DNA of 64,000 nucleotides from Ceraceosorus guamensis (lineage: Eukaryota > Basidiomycota > Exobasidiomycetes > Ceraceosorales > Ceraceosoraceae). This document shows, piece after piece, positions 1 through 10,932 of the stretch (position 1 is its first letter; each line of letters opens with the position of its first letter). The position numbers were made by a program, and so were the translations under genes. The DNA lies in assembly GCF_003144195.1 (NCBI RefSeq), contig NW_020290030.1:62001-126000 (forward strand), written 5' to 3'. Below the pieces are notes generated by a model, which saw only the letters and a program-made list of their open reading frames with translations, did no database searches and was not told the origin of the DNA.

Positions 1-3000
1 TTGCTGCGGCAACTACGGCGAATCTTCTTCGAGCGCCTGGCTTGGTCTTAGCTACAGACGGAACCGCTGAGTCTCCTGCCACGCCTTGCGGCCTCAGCAT
101 TGTCGGCGACCCAGGTGAGCAATCTCATCGTGCGATCACTACGTGCCTGTCGATTCTAAGTCACTGCTTTGTCTGCCCGGCAAATCAGATCAATCCATCT
201 ATCTTTGGAGATCCGCAGAGATCGAAAATTTGAACAAGATGACGAGCCATTATCCCATGACGATGCGAGTCAATTTGGAAGAGAACTTCAGATCCGCTGG
301 AAATATTCTGGACCTGTGCTTGCGAATCATCGAGCAGGACAAGGAACGCATCAAGCGGGGCCTGCGCACAAGCCATCCTCTAGGAGTGCCTGTCGTACTC
401 AAGCAGGCATCCAGCGCTGGCCGCGAGGCTCAATTCATTGCGACCGAGATCAAGCGCCTGATCGCGCACACAGGAGGCCTCCTTGGATACGCAGATGTGA
501 GGCGGCTGCATTTGCTGTGTCGCGTGCTAAACGATTGCTGAAAATTGATTTACTTCGGTCTCAGTTCGCAATCTTGCTGCGCTTCAACGCTCTATCACGC
601 GAGGTTGAAAAAGCCTTGCAACAAGAGGGTCTTCCAAGCAAAATGCTTGGCGGTTCTAAATTCTTCGATCGTGTCGAGGTGAGCGTCTATGTAGTTCTCG
701 CGCCTTCTCAAGAGCTTATTGGTAGCCGCTCGCGCAGGTGAAAGACTTGCTCGCGTATCTCACTCTAGCAGCAAACCCGAATAATGTGTCAGCATTCGTT
801 CGGGTCGTCAATGTACCCAAAAGATCCATTGGCGACAAGTCTGTGCAAGAGCTGCTCACGAAAGCGCGCGAGTTGAGCATGAAGCCCATGGAGCTTGCAG
901 AGCAGCTGGTGCATGGAACCAAGAAGCTCCAGGGTATCAAACCTGCGGTCACAAAGAATTTGAAGCAGTTCGTGGACATCGTTGCACGCATCCGCCGGCA
1001 AGCCACAAAGGTGCGTCGCCCTCATATGCAGCGGCTCTGATCGATTGCAAGTCTGACGGCCTGGCCTGTGTCTTGATGCGCCCCAGGGACGCACCGCTGC
1101 CGAGCTTCTAGAGACGGTACTAAAGCATACCAACTTCGAAGACTACCTCCGCAAGCTTGGCGAACACGAGTCCAGGTGAGTACTACAGGATCTCTGCAGG
1201 AGTGAGATAGCGCACTGTACCGACTCATCCGTGTGTCCTTCCACGAGCAGGTGGGAGAACGTGAAGGAGCTGATCAATTTCGCTGAAATTGTCAGGCAAT
1301 CAGGTGTTGATGATGCACAGCTGCGATCTCAGCTCGAACGCACCAAGAACGAAGCTGCAGACGATTCCGCAGATGATGTCAAGGATGTGTCCGCTCGAGC
1401 GACTCAGTCAGTGAACGTAAAGGCGGGTCTCGACGAGCACGACGCTCGCGATAGCAAAAGCGGTATACAAGGAGACGCCGAACTTGTCGCAGGCGAGCTA
1501 AGCGCGGCTCAATCTGTCAAGGCAGAGCCCGCTGAAGAACGAACTTCGCACTCTGCAAGCCAAGGCGCATCAAATTTGCTTGGGAAGCTGGAGCAGGCAC
1601 CTGAGAGCGTGAAGGCAGAATCTGATGACGAAATCCAATTTGTCAGTGCGACTTTCAAAGAATCTTCCAGATCGACGAAGTCCGTCTCCGTCCTGTCTGG
1701 AGACTTCAAGCGTCAAGGCGAAGCTCTGCGGCGCTCGGACAAGGCGAAAAGACCCAAAAAAGAGGTGCCTTCAGACGAGGTGGAGGACACGTCCGACCCA
1801 CAATCGTCTGACGGGGAGCCAGATGCGTCCGAAGCTACTCAGATACAACCCGATGGACCGCTTGCAAAGTTTCTCGAGGCTTGCACGCTAAGCACAGACA
1901 TGCACAGCGAGGGCGATGATGAGCAAGATGGGCCCAAAGTCACGATCTCGGTGAGTTTGAGTCTGAAAGTTCATAGTTCTTGATGAGCTGCTGAGCCAAC
2001 TTTTCCGAGTATCTCCAGACGGCGCACGCTGCCAAAGGTCTTGAGTTTCCGGTCGTCTTTGTCTTAGGGGTAGAAGATGGAAGCTTTCCGTGAGCCCTGA
2101 TGTTGCATGCCAATGCGAGCCCGTTCATTATGGTTGAGCTGACCTCCCACCGTCTGCGATGGGCACTAGCTTCTATCGTAGCACCACTGCAGAACAAATC
2201 GCGGAAGAGCGTCGTTTGTTATTCGTTGCGTGTAGTCGCGCCCAGACAAATTTGTATTTGACACACGCAGCTCAGCGCCATATCGGAGGCCAGATGGAGA
2301 ATACGGACCGCATCTTGTCTCAATTCATCTCTCCACTCGCCGACCGAGCCCACCGTGGGGGACAGGCTGCTGGCGGGCCAAATCCGGCTGTTCTGAGACG
2401 CGGCTCAAACATGGCGCCGCTTCCAGTGGCTTTCAGCCATCAACAGCGCCCAGTGCTCACCGAGAAGCACCGCCGCGACATCGCGGTAATCCTGGAGAGG
2501 CGACTGCCCTCCGATTACGAAGAGACCGTTAGCGATAGCATAGCGAAGTTGTGAGTCGCACCCTTCGCAATGCTTCAGCAGAGCGCCCGTGCGAGCGCAT
2601 GGCTGACTACCTCGAGCGCATGGTCAGCAATCGCTCGAACACTGCAAGGATTATAGATCTGCCGTCACCAGGACCAAGGCAAAGGACCTGGACGAGCTAT
2701 GATGATGCGCTGACAGGCGAAGCGTATGGCTCGTATCGAGCTCATGGTTACAAAGATGCTTATGGGCTCGACTTCAATAGCTACAACAGAGCCCAAGGCG
2801 GCTTTGGGGGTCCCAACAGACGCTTGAAAAATGGTTGCCTGCCAGGTACGGAGATGGGAATGTCGACAAGCTGGTCGAGCTCATCATCGGGACCCCACAA
2901 TTCTGCCGCTGGACCGCACCAGACTGGCTTCTCGAGCGCAGCAAAGCTGCATGCAGGAAGCGGTCGGCAGATTCTTCAGCGGGAGGGTTACGGTGATGAG

Positions 3001-3335
3001 GCCGTCATTACGGACAGACCAGGAAGACAAGTGGCGGATCTTGACAGCTTCCAAGTAAGTCAATCGAGCCCAAAGAACTGCACAGAGTCCTCGCTCAGTC
3101 TCTGCTCGCCCCTCAGTCCGCGGCGAAATCTAGCCTAGCGAGTATGATGAGTCTGCTCCCTCCCGAGTCAAGCCCCGACCCTGACGCGGGCGAGGGGTCG
3201 ACTTCTGCAGCACATGTCCAACCCCAGAAGCCCACTTTCGCTCATTCGACGGGCCTTGCCAGGACATCGAACTCCTCTTCGATTCGCAGGCTAGGCACAG
3301 GTCGCCCAAGACCAAAACACGACTCCAAACACTGA
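1..3335 (+). CDS. SRS2: Srs2-like UvrD/Rep ATP-dependent DNA helicase, 5' partial
   Basis: C-terminal two thirds of a superfamily 1A 3'-5' DNA helicase; the 5' end lies outside the window. Frame is open from base 3. Exons that agree in phase are 3-114, 189-496, 565-678, 738-1010, 1087-1175, 1251-1950, 2019-2089, 2182-2550, 2628-3054 and 3117-3335. Joining exons 1 and 2 restores [16 protein letters not shown], the UvrD motif III region; exon 2 carries NFRSAGNIL (motif IV). Exons 3-4 carry [13 protein letters not shown], exon 7 [17 protein letters not shown] (motif V) and exon 8 [13 protein letters not shown] (motif VI). A roughly 230-residue acidic, low-complexity stretch (exon 6) sits between motifs, and the last about 210 residues are disordered. 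Srs2 dismantles Rad51 filaments and restrains recombination; choosing Srs2 over another UvrD paralogue rests on the spacing around [10 protein letters not shown]. The acceptor at 2627 was chosen because nearer AGs break the frame. Confidence 0.88.
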
Positions 3336-3861
3336 CCGCCTTCATGGATCCTCACTCCGTGCTTCATCCTCATTGTACCATAATGCACATTCCGCACAGC
3401 GAAGGTCGAGACGTGTCCACGATCCGGCCAGAACTTGTGTTTTGACCGTGCGACAGCTAAATGTATAGCGCAGCGGTTGAGACTTGAGCTCGGAACATCC
3501 AGCGTATATGCAGCTCCTAGCCGTAGCGAGTACTCGTGTGCACGATCATACAAAGTGACGCTTGTTGCAGCTCGAGTGATTGCACCTCACCTAGACCTCA
3601 CTCGCCATTTGCATGTGGTCGAGTTCTGCAGCCATCACAACTTCTCGAGCGTCTCGGCCGAAACGGTGTTGGTCGCGCAGACGCGCGCCGCGGATCTAGA
3701 GCGCAATCAGAATCGTGAATCTGATGAAATCATGTGGATGCAACAATTCTCACGCAAAGGAGGCATGGTATCGTCCTCAGCAACGTACTTTGCACGCCCA
3801 CATGAGCTTCCTTTCTTGGTCATTCTTGCTCTAAAGAGTCTGCTGGACGGCAGCTGTCAAG
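3336..3861. other. spacer after helicase gene
   Basis: No gene can be supported. It should hold the 3' untranslated region of the helicase gene and the promoter of the small gene that begins at 3862. An open frame at 3435-3887 has no recognisable domain and runs into the next gene in another frame. Confidence 0.5.
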
Positions 3862-4349
3862 ATGTTTCCGGCCAGGGCCCTCCTTGACGACAGCCCGAAA
3901 AGGGGCCGAGCTTCTCGAGCGACACGGGAGCCTCCCAGCTCAGCTGGACCTGCACCCGCCACTCCACCTGGCGCAGACAAACTCAAGATCGGATCTGGCA
4001 CATCAAAGAGCATCTGGCAAAGCTATCTCGGTGAGCGTGGTCTGCTAATTGAAGTCTTTCCTCCGCTGCGTCAAAGGCCCGCTGAGAGTCAGTGCTCTCT
4101 CCGTACCAGCATTGACTCCCAAAAGCAGACTCATCTTTGGCGCTGGCTTGGCAGGTGAGACTCTCCTGCTGACTTGGCATTCTCCCTCGCACTCGTGCGT
4201 CTGACTGCTGTCCCACTTGCAAAGCGGTCGCCGTTGCGGGATTGCTAGTCTCGGACGAGCTGGAGGAGCGCTTCCCAGCAACGGAGACTGAAAAGGACGG
4301 CCCAGGTCTATTTCGCGTTACGATGGTCGACGCGCAGAACCGCCGGTGA
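3862..4349 (+). CDS. small single-span membrane protein, probably mitochondrial
   Basis: Three exons (3862-4030, 4110-4154, 4225-4349) join in phase to a 112-residue protein. Residues 1-45 are basic, proline/alanine-rich and lack acidic clusters, as in a mitochondrial presequence. They are followed by SIWQSYLALTPKSRLIFG, a single hydrophobic segment of about 17 residues (AGLAAVAVAGLLVSD) and a charged tail. The arrangement of a (L)TPKSR motif just before one transmembrane helix resembles small fungal mitochondrial inner-membrane proteins; I cannot name a family with certainty. The middle exon is only 45 nt, and both introns use GTGAG donors. Acceptors were chosen because only these keep the frame across the membrane segment. 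Confidence 0.7.
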
Positions 4350-5818
4350 AGCGGCATCTTACGACTGGTAGCAAGACGGAGCAAGCGCGAATCGGAAACC
4401 TCACCGATGGCAAGCTTAGTTGCTGCTTGGGTGCACGAGGTCGCAATTCTTCGATCGACAAGGCTGTCAGGCAATGCTCCGGAAGCCGAAATAGCATCCT
4501 TTGCGTGTGGCACGATCTTATGTGATGGCTTGCGATGCGCCGGCAGACCGCGTGCTCTCGTTGCATGATAAGCATCGATCGCGGCCAATGCTCATCACCA
4601 TTCAGCATTCGCCTTAGAGCAGAGTGGGCGCAGCTAGCTGTGTGGCCGCCAGACTCTGAAGCAAGGCAAGCACCGGCGGCGTCCATGACAGCTATAGCCC
4701 CTAGCTGGCCGTTGGTCTGACTGCTGGCGCGGACCTCATGCTGCATGTTCGCAATCACGAATCGAGCTAGGTGCGATCGCTGCCCTCTCGCGATCAGCCA
4801 GCAGGGGCAGCGCAGGCTTGCGCAAAGCTGTCACGATGCTGACTGCTCGAGTCACTCGGCTTCCAGCCGCCGCAATTCAGCTTGCTGGTCACTCTTTGCT
4901 GACTTGCTCTCCTCTCTGCATGCATTCGCGCCGATGCGAACGCATCTCTGATCGCTCATCATGCTATAGAAGCGTCTCATGCTGACGCGTACCTTCCATA
5001 TCGAAGTTTGAATTTGCAAGCGCGGTGCCATAGCATTCACGGTTATTTGCATGAAGACAACAACGTCAAGTTAGACTTGCGCTCGACGAGAACTATACTG
5101 AATACCGACAGACCCGCACAGCGACGCAGGCACTCATTTCACCGAGTCGTGAGTGGTATGTCCCGTCCCTGTTCGTCGCACATCGCGAGCGAGTCTACAT
5201 CACGCGTGCAGGGGCACATAAAAGCTCCAGCAGTCGATCATCAGCATCTGAATTCAGAGCTTCAATAAGCATCAGCGCGGGCGGCTAGCGTCGGCGCGTC
5301 GGCGCAGCGTGCATGAATGTCGCGTGTTGCGCTGCTTTCCTGCAAGCGAGGCACATATGCAGGATAGCACATAATCGAGACGCCCCGCTTATTTCGCATC
5401 AGCCAACAGCCCCCGCCGTTTCGCATTATTGGAATCATCATGCGCGCCCTTACCCAGAAGCATCAGATCGGGCACTGTGTCTCCTCGGAGCGAACCCGAA
5501 CGCGCATAATGCGGGACTCGTCGACAATTGCAGAGCGACGCTTGAGCACCTCTAGCTCCCACCGTCACACGCCGAGCCCCTCTCACCGCAACGCCGGGTC
5601 TGCTGTCATGCGGTCGACGCATCTCCACTGCACGCAGGCGTGCATCTCGGCGCAGCGTAGCGCACGCTAGTAGTCGCAATCACAGCCCAGCAAAAGTGTC
5701 TGGAAGTGTACATTGCGCCGAGCGTCTCTGTGCAAGCTGGTTCGCCTGCTTCGATGGAGCACTCGAGGAGGTGATCGGTCACGAATGGGAAGAGAGTGAA
5801 GATCGTGAGGGAAAAAGG
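4350..5818. other. gene-free spacer
   Basis: No supported gene. Reverse-strand open frames here (for example 3983-4588 and 4318-4758) run antisense through the last exon of the preceding gene and have no recognisable domain. The right part is presumably the upstream region of the secreted repeat protein. Confidence 0.5.
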
Positions 5819-5824
5819 TATAAA
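5819..5824 (+). promoter_or_regulatory. TATA box of repeat-protein gene
   Basis: A perfect TATAAA lies about 280 nt upstream of the chosen start codon at 6100, followed by a long pyrimidine-rich leader. A TATA box plus a CT-rich leader is common at strongly expressed fungal genes. Confidence 0.55.
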
Positions 5825-5987
5825 GAGACCAATTGAAGCGTCCATTCATCGCCAAAATTTTTTCCCCAGACACTTTGTCCAACACCACTCTTCTCTTTAC
5901 TCCTTCTTTCGGTCTCGCCTCAGCTGGTCTGGGTGGTCCAATTTTGTTTTCTTCTTCTTCTTCTTTCAACCAAGACCTTTTCTTTGC

Positions 5988-6009
5988 TTTTTTTTTTTTT
6001 TTTTTTTTT
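5988..6009 (+). repeat. T22 homopolymer in CT-rich leader
   Basis: Twenty-two consecutive T residues within a pyrimidine-rich stretch from about 5940, preceded by (TTC) repeats. It lies in the probable 5' leader of the gene at 6100. On the other strand it produces a spurious lysine-rich open frame. Confidence 0.9.
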
Positions 6010-6099
6010 GCTGCGGCATCTTCATCCTTGCACTTGCAACAACAATCTCGAAGCACTTCTAGCAGTCAACGCCAACACACCTACACTCTCTACTCAAAC

Positions 6100-7278
6100 A
6101 TGACCGCGATTCGCTTCAACTCAGCATTCATCCTCGCCGTCCTGGCTTTCGTCGCTGCAACTGACGCGGCTCCTCTTCCCGTCGAGCATGGCGAAGGCTC
6201 CCTCTTCGCGGCCCGTGCTCCGAAAGGGTTCGGAAAGAACGTCGGCGCTCAAGCAGTTGGTGGTCTCGCTGGATCTCTCCCTATGCTGGGCATGATGGCT
6301 CTGCCATCCCTGGGTGCTCGCGACATCGACGAGTCCCTTGAAGCTCGTTCGCCCAAGGGTGGGAGAGGAGGGGGAGGAGGATTCGGAAAGGATGTCGCCG
6401 CTCAAGCAGTTGGTGGTCTCGCTGGATCTCTCCCCATGATGGGCATGATGGGTTTGCCAGCCTTGGGCCTCCGCGACGTCGACGAGTCCCTTGAAGCTCG
6501 TTCGCCCAAGGGAGGCAGGGGAGGAGGGGGAGGAGGATTCGGAAAGGATGTCGCCGCTCAAGCAGTTGGTGGTCTCGCTGGGTCTCTCCCTATGATGGGC
6601 ATGATGGCTATGCCATCCTTGGGCCTTCGCGACGTCGAGTCCCTCGAAGCTCGTTCGCCCAGGGGAGGAAGGGGAGGCGGGGGAGGAGGATTCGGGAAGG
6701 ATGTCGCCGCTCAAGCAGTTGGTGGTCTCGCTGGATCTCTCCCCATGATGGGCATGATGGCTATGCCATCCCTGGGTGCTCGCGACGTTGAAGAGACGTA
6801 TCACATCGACACACTGATGCAGCGAGGATTCAAGATTCCTAACCCCTTCAAGGGCAAGGGCAAGGGCAAGACGGACACACCCACGCCGGGCAAGCCTAAC
6901 GCGGACACACCGGGCCAGCCCAACCCAGCAGGTGCACCAGAAAAAGGGCCTGGCATGGGGGCCAGTGTTTTGGGGCAGGCCGCCGGTGGCCTCGCCGGGT
7001 CATTGCCTTTCATGATGATGCCGTCTATGGGTGGTGGTGGCGAGCAGACCGCACCTGCACCCGCCGCACGTGACGTCCAGAACTCTGCTCAATGGGAGGA
7101 CGAGTACGGCCAGCACCTCGACCGTCGCTTGGCAGGAGCGGCTATTGGTGCCCTCGGCAGAGGTGCAGCGGGCGCTTTCGGAAAGATGGGCGGAAGCGCT
7201 GGAATGAAGGGCATCGGCGGTGACTTGGTCGGTGGCCTCGCTGGTTCTGCCCCCATGATGTTCAACAACAAGCAGTAG
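6100..7278 (+). CDS. secreted tandem-repeat Gly/Met-rich protein (possible peptide precursor or surface protein)
   Basis: Intronless, 392 residues. The open frame extends upstream to 5833, but that part translates the CT-rich leader; the methionine at 6100 begins a clear signal peptide (MTAIRFNSAFILAVLAFVAA, cleavage near TDAA/P). The mature part has four near-identical units of 51-52 residues. Each runs FGKDVAAQAVGGLAGSLPM, MGMMAMPSLG, RD(V/I)xESLEAR, SPKGGRG and a glycine run. A spacer follows (about 245-285) rich in KGKGK, Pro and Thr, then two degenerate GGLAGS(L/A)P modules. Unit borders carry single arginines (LEAR/SPKG); one dibasic site (DRR/LAG) precedes the last module. There is no cysteine and no known enzyme domain. 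It could be a repellent-like surface-active repeat protein, a precursor cut into peptides (compare Ustilago Rep1, or RiPP precursors with repeated cores), or a glycine-rich wall protein. The function is inference; the repeat structure and secretion signal are seen. Confidence 0.85.
   Translation: MTAIRFNSAFILAVLAFVAATDAAPLPVEHGEGSLFAARAPKGFGKNVGAQAVGGLAGSLPMLGMMALPSLGARDIDESLEARSPKGGRGGGGGFGKDVAAQAVGGLAGSLPMMGMMGLPALGLRDVDESLEARSPKGGRGGGGGGFGKDVAAQAVGGLAGSLPMMGMMAMPSLGLRDVESLEARSPRGGRGGGGGGFGKDVAAQAVGGLAGSLPMMGMMAMPSLGARDVEETYHIDTLMQRGFKIPNPFKGKGKGKTDTPTPGKPNADTPGQPNPAGAPEKGPGMGASVLGQAAGGLAGSLPFMMMPSMGGGGEQTAPAPAARDVQNSAQWEDEYGQHLDRRLAGAAIGALGRGAAGAFGKMGGSAGMKGIGGDLVGGLAGSAPMMFNNKQ
6229..6843 (+). 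repeat. four in-frame tandem copies of a 153-156 nt unit
   Basis: Copies begin at the TTCGG(A/G)AAG codons at 6229, 6382, 6538 and 6691. Spacings of 153, 156 and 153 nt keep the reading frame; unit length varies through the glycine-codon run. Copies 2-4 are nearly identical in DNA, suggesting recent duplication or gene conversion. Confidence 0.9.
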
Positions 7279-7536
7279 ACTGCCGGCTCCTTCGTCTGTG
7301 ATAGATTGTAGTTGATCAGATGCAATAAACGGTGTCAAAGCACACGCTTCATCTTGATACGCCTGAAGTGATGGTGTCGCAGTCCTAAGAACGTACAAGA
7401 GCAGTGGCGTCTGGCAAAAGCGATACATGTCACAGCCTTTTACCAGCGTCAGCGCAGGCTCCATGCCAAGTCGCAATGACGATGAGAGAACAAGGTCACC
7501 TTGTGAACGCTGGAAGGAGATGTGTGCGAACTCTCT

Positions 7537-10085
7537 TCACAGCTTGCTCTTAGCTTGGCGATCTGCCGCGCTTTCCGCGAGCTTTGCGACACGCTCGCGC
7601 AGCACGTTCTTCTGAAGTTTTCCTGTTGCATTTTTGGGGACTGCAAGAGGCGAAGTTAGCCAATGTCATCATTCCAGGTAATGCGCGCCGGTGCGCTTGA
7701 CTCACGCTCCGCCACCAGGTCCACAAACTTTGGCACTGCGAACTACGACGAAGCATTGGGCGCGAATACGATGAAACGTCAGACGCGCAGCGGTGAAGCA
7801 AAGCGGCAACATAGACCCACTGACCTTGCTCATGTGCTTCCGGCAATGCTCTTGCAGCTCCTTCTCGGATGCTCGATGATCAGGACGCAACACGACAAAT
7901 GCATGCCCAACTTCTTGCCACTTTGGATCCTTGCGCGCCACCACAGCGCACTCGAGCACGGCAGGATGCGAGGAAAGCTCCGTCTCCACCATCAGACTGC
8001 TGACGTTCTCGCCGCCAGAAATGTAAAGATCCTTTTTGCGATCTGCAGAAGGGGGCGTTAGAAGATGAGCATTGGCGGGCCATCTGGCGATTCAATCCAG
8101 TCTTCTGGCGCGCTTACCTGCGATTTGGATCTCGCCGCCAGGGTGACGGACTGCAAGGTCACCGGTACAGAACCAGCCATCCCGAAACGTTTTGCGCGTG
8201 GCCTCCGCATCGTTATAGTACCTGCAAGGGCATTCAGTTTCACATGGTCAGCATTGCTAGCACGAACACCTCATATGGTACGTCCAACGCACTCCTGCAT
8301 GACAATGTTGCCCCTCATCACAATCTCGCCCATCTCCTTGCCATCCCTGCGCACGTCTTCCAGAGCCACGCTTTGTGGATCTGCGTCTTCAGGCGGCACG
8401 CGGCACACGCGAACCTCGTCGGCCGTCAAGAAGCCGTGACCTTGTCGCGCCATGAGTCGTGCTCTGTCATCAGTAGATAGGTCTGCCCAAGATCTATGCG
8501 GATAGCCTGAGTGCAAAAAGGACTTTGCTTAGCACCTTGCAGTCGCCCACAAGACTCGGGCCTCTGTGCCCACTCACGTCGCGAGACTGGTCCGTACGAC
8601 TCTGTCAGGCCGTACACCTGCGTCAAAGAGCGTACTCATCAGTCGGCTTGGATCTCGTTGCAGCTAATCGCAATGGCTCCTCACATGGACCGGCAGAAGA
8701 TTGAGCTTTTCCATCTGCGAGAGCAGCGCGCTGGTGGGAGCGCTTGCCGCAACAGCGACACGTATGGTCCGAGGCAGTCGCTCTGCGCGCCCATGATTGA
8801 CGATTCCAATCTGGACCGTAGGTGCGCCAGCGTAATGGGTAGTACCACCTTGCAAGAGCGCAGACCAGATTTGATCATTGTCCACCTTGCGGAGGATGTA
8901 ATGAGCTGCAAAAGCGGCGTTCACTGCCCATGGCTGAGGCATAGCGGTAGGATGAGAGTGAGAAGTCTTCAACGGTGCCAAAAGCATTGAAGCAGCAGCA
9001 GAGACTCACAAATGTCCAGCCACAGGCATGAAACGCTGGCAGCACCCAGAGATAGACGCTTTCGGCGCCTAGGCCCGCTTCGAAGGCGTTACTGATCGCC
9101 GCCAGATACGCACCTCGATGAGTGGTCAGCACGCCCTTTGGCCTGCCCGTCGTACCGCTGGTGTAGCACAGAGCAGCAGGCGCATTCTCGTTTGCCGGGT
9201 GATCGATGAGCTCCCAACCTCTTTTTAATTGTCCCATTGAGCTCTTCTCGCCCGCCTGCTCTGCTTCAGCCCAAATTCGGTGACCAGCGTCGAGGAAGTG
9301 CTCGTAGGGATCCGAGTCGTCGCGGCCACCAGAGTCGTTTGAGATGATGATTTGGGCGGAGGGAGATGAGCTTTCATTGCTGCGTAGGAGGTGTTGATAC
9401 TCGGAGTCGCAGAAGATCAAGCGGGAGCCTGAATGTTTGAGGATGTAGGCGATCTCTGCGGGAGTATTGCGAATGCTACAGGTAGGCGCGTGCAAGGCGT
9501 CAGCGCTTTGGTGCGATCACGTTCCTGTGGAACCTCTTCGCAAACATCGCGTGCCTGTTTCGCTCACTTGATAGGCGTGATGATCCCCCCTGCGGCCAGG
9601 ATGGCTGTATGCAGCTCGAGGATCATTGGACAATTTGGCGCAATCACAGCCACTCGCTCGCCAGTCCTCCATCCTTGCGTCCCCAAAATCCCAAATGTCA
9701 AGCTTAGAGTCCTCGCCGCCCATTGCGAGTAAGTCAACTTGACCCCCCTCTCGGGATGGACGATGGCTGGCGAGTCCGGTGCGATCAGAGCAGCTCGCAG
9801 CAGAAAAGACACGGGCGTAAGAGGAGTGTAGTTGTGAGGTATGCTTGGTGGCAGGGTCATCCGCAGTCCAAAGTAGTCAGCGCCGGCTTGGCTGCTACTG
9901 CCGCCTAACAAAGGAGGGCTAGCGTTGCGCGGTGCCTGATAGTGCGATAGAGAAAGGGTCATGCTGGATGGCGTGGGAGCTGAACAGAGTGAGGTTGACG
10001 TGAGTGATGCAGGGGATGTTGGCGAAATTGCGCTTTCAGCAGTGATGTTGCTGAGAGGAGCGCTGAGGGTGATGATGACTGGCAC
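7537..10085 (-). CDS. peroxisomal acyl-CoA ligase (AMP-binding, medium-chain/AAE type)
   Basis: Nine exons on the reverse strand (10085-9568, 9475-9010, 8933-8685, 8617-8578, 8506-8293, 8221-8118, 8042-7825, 7742-7706, 7640-7537) join in phase to 649 residues. The enzyme activates a carboxylic acid to its acyl-AMP and then to the CoA thioester. Seen motifs in order: LCYTSGTTGRPKGV (ATP/AMP signature), LPAFHACGWTFPW, YAGAPTVQIGIVNH, VYGLTESYGP, GWFCTGDLA, DRKKDLYISGGENVSS and LPKNATGKLQK (catalytic C-terminal lysine). The LPxFHxxGW and GLTExYGP forms fit the acyl-activating-enzyme/medium-chain group. The protein ends in QAKSKL, a canonical PTS1, so import into peroxisomes is expected. Substrate is unknown; fatty or aromatic acids are possible. 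The start could instead be at 9962, a second methionine. It faces the heme oxygenase gene across a 1.4 kb divergent spacer. Confidence 0.92.
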
Positions 10086-10843
10086 TCGTCAGCGTCACAT
10101 ATATTGTAACCGTGATTGCAGCGCGAGATGCTACCCTGCCTCCCTCTTCGACCCCGCACGACGAGATGTCTGGCTGGAGCGGTGTGGGGACAGCTTGGTG
10201 TGTGTGTGTATGCGAAGACCTCACCACATACTCATGAGACTGGTGCATCACGGCTCTCTACAGCAAGCTGGATGGATGGATGCATGGATGGCTCGAGCGC
10301 GAATCGCAACCGGTTGTGGCTTTTGCCCGAGCCCGGCGCACGCGTGACTCTACAGATGCAACGCTACGCGCAGTCGTGAGTCAAAGTCGTGAGTCTTGAG
10401 TATATGGATAGCCCTAATGCATTCTCGGACATTCTTGCGCAAGCCTGATAAGTGTCGCATATGATGTGTTCACGATTCAGAATCAAGAATTTAATTCGTG
10501 ATTAATTAATTGCGATCGCGCGGATCGCGGCAAAACCAGAGGCAGAGCGGCAACGCGCGCGCGCGCGCTTCTGCGCATGATGCAGCCGAGGCGGACCGGA
10601 CCCTGCCTTGCGATCCTGCACCGCGCGCGTAGCTACGATTCGTGGGTCGAGTGCGTTTGTCGATCGAGGCACATCGCCTTGCATATCCATCACCACGAAC
10701 CTGCGCTCCTTGCGGCTCAACAGCCGCAGCTTAGGGTGATGATGCAGGTGCAGGTGCAGCACAGCGAAGTGCAAGTCACCACTCCCCATCCAGCAGACTT
10801 GAAAATGGCGAATGGCGAATAAATCGTGATTGTGCCTTGACGC

Positions 10844-10932
<89 letters not shown>

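Noticed and set aside
3435-3887. 150-residue open frame between helicase and small gene
   Set aside because: No domain, overlaps the next gene's first exon in another frame, composition like other spurious frames.
5833-6099. Upstream extension of the repeat-protein frame
   Set aside because: It translates the CT-rich leader and T22 tract; the start at 6100 alone gives a normal signal peptide.
6121-6804. 227-residue reverse open frame with His/Ser repeats
   Set aside because: It is the antisense image of the repeat-protein coding sequence; its repeat structure simply mirrors the real gene.
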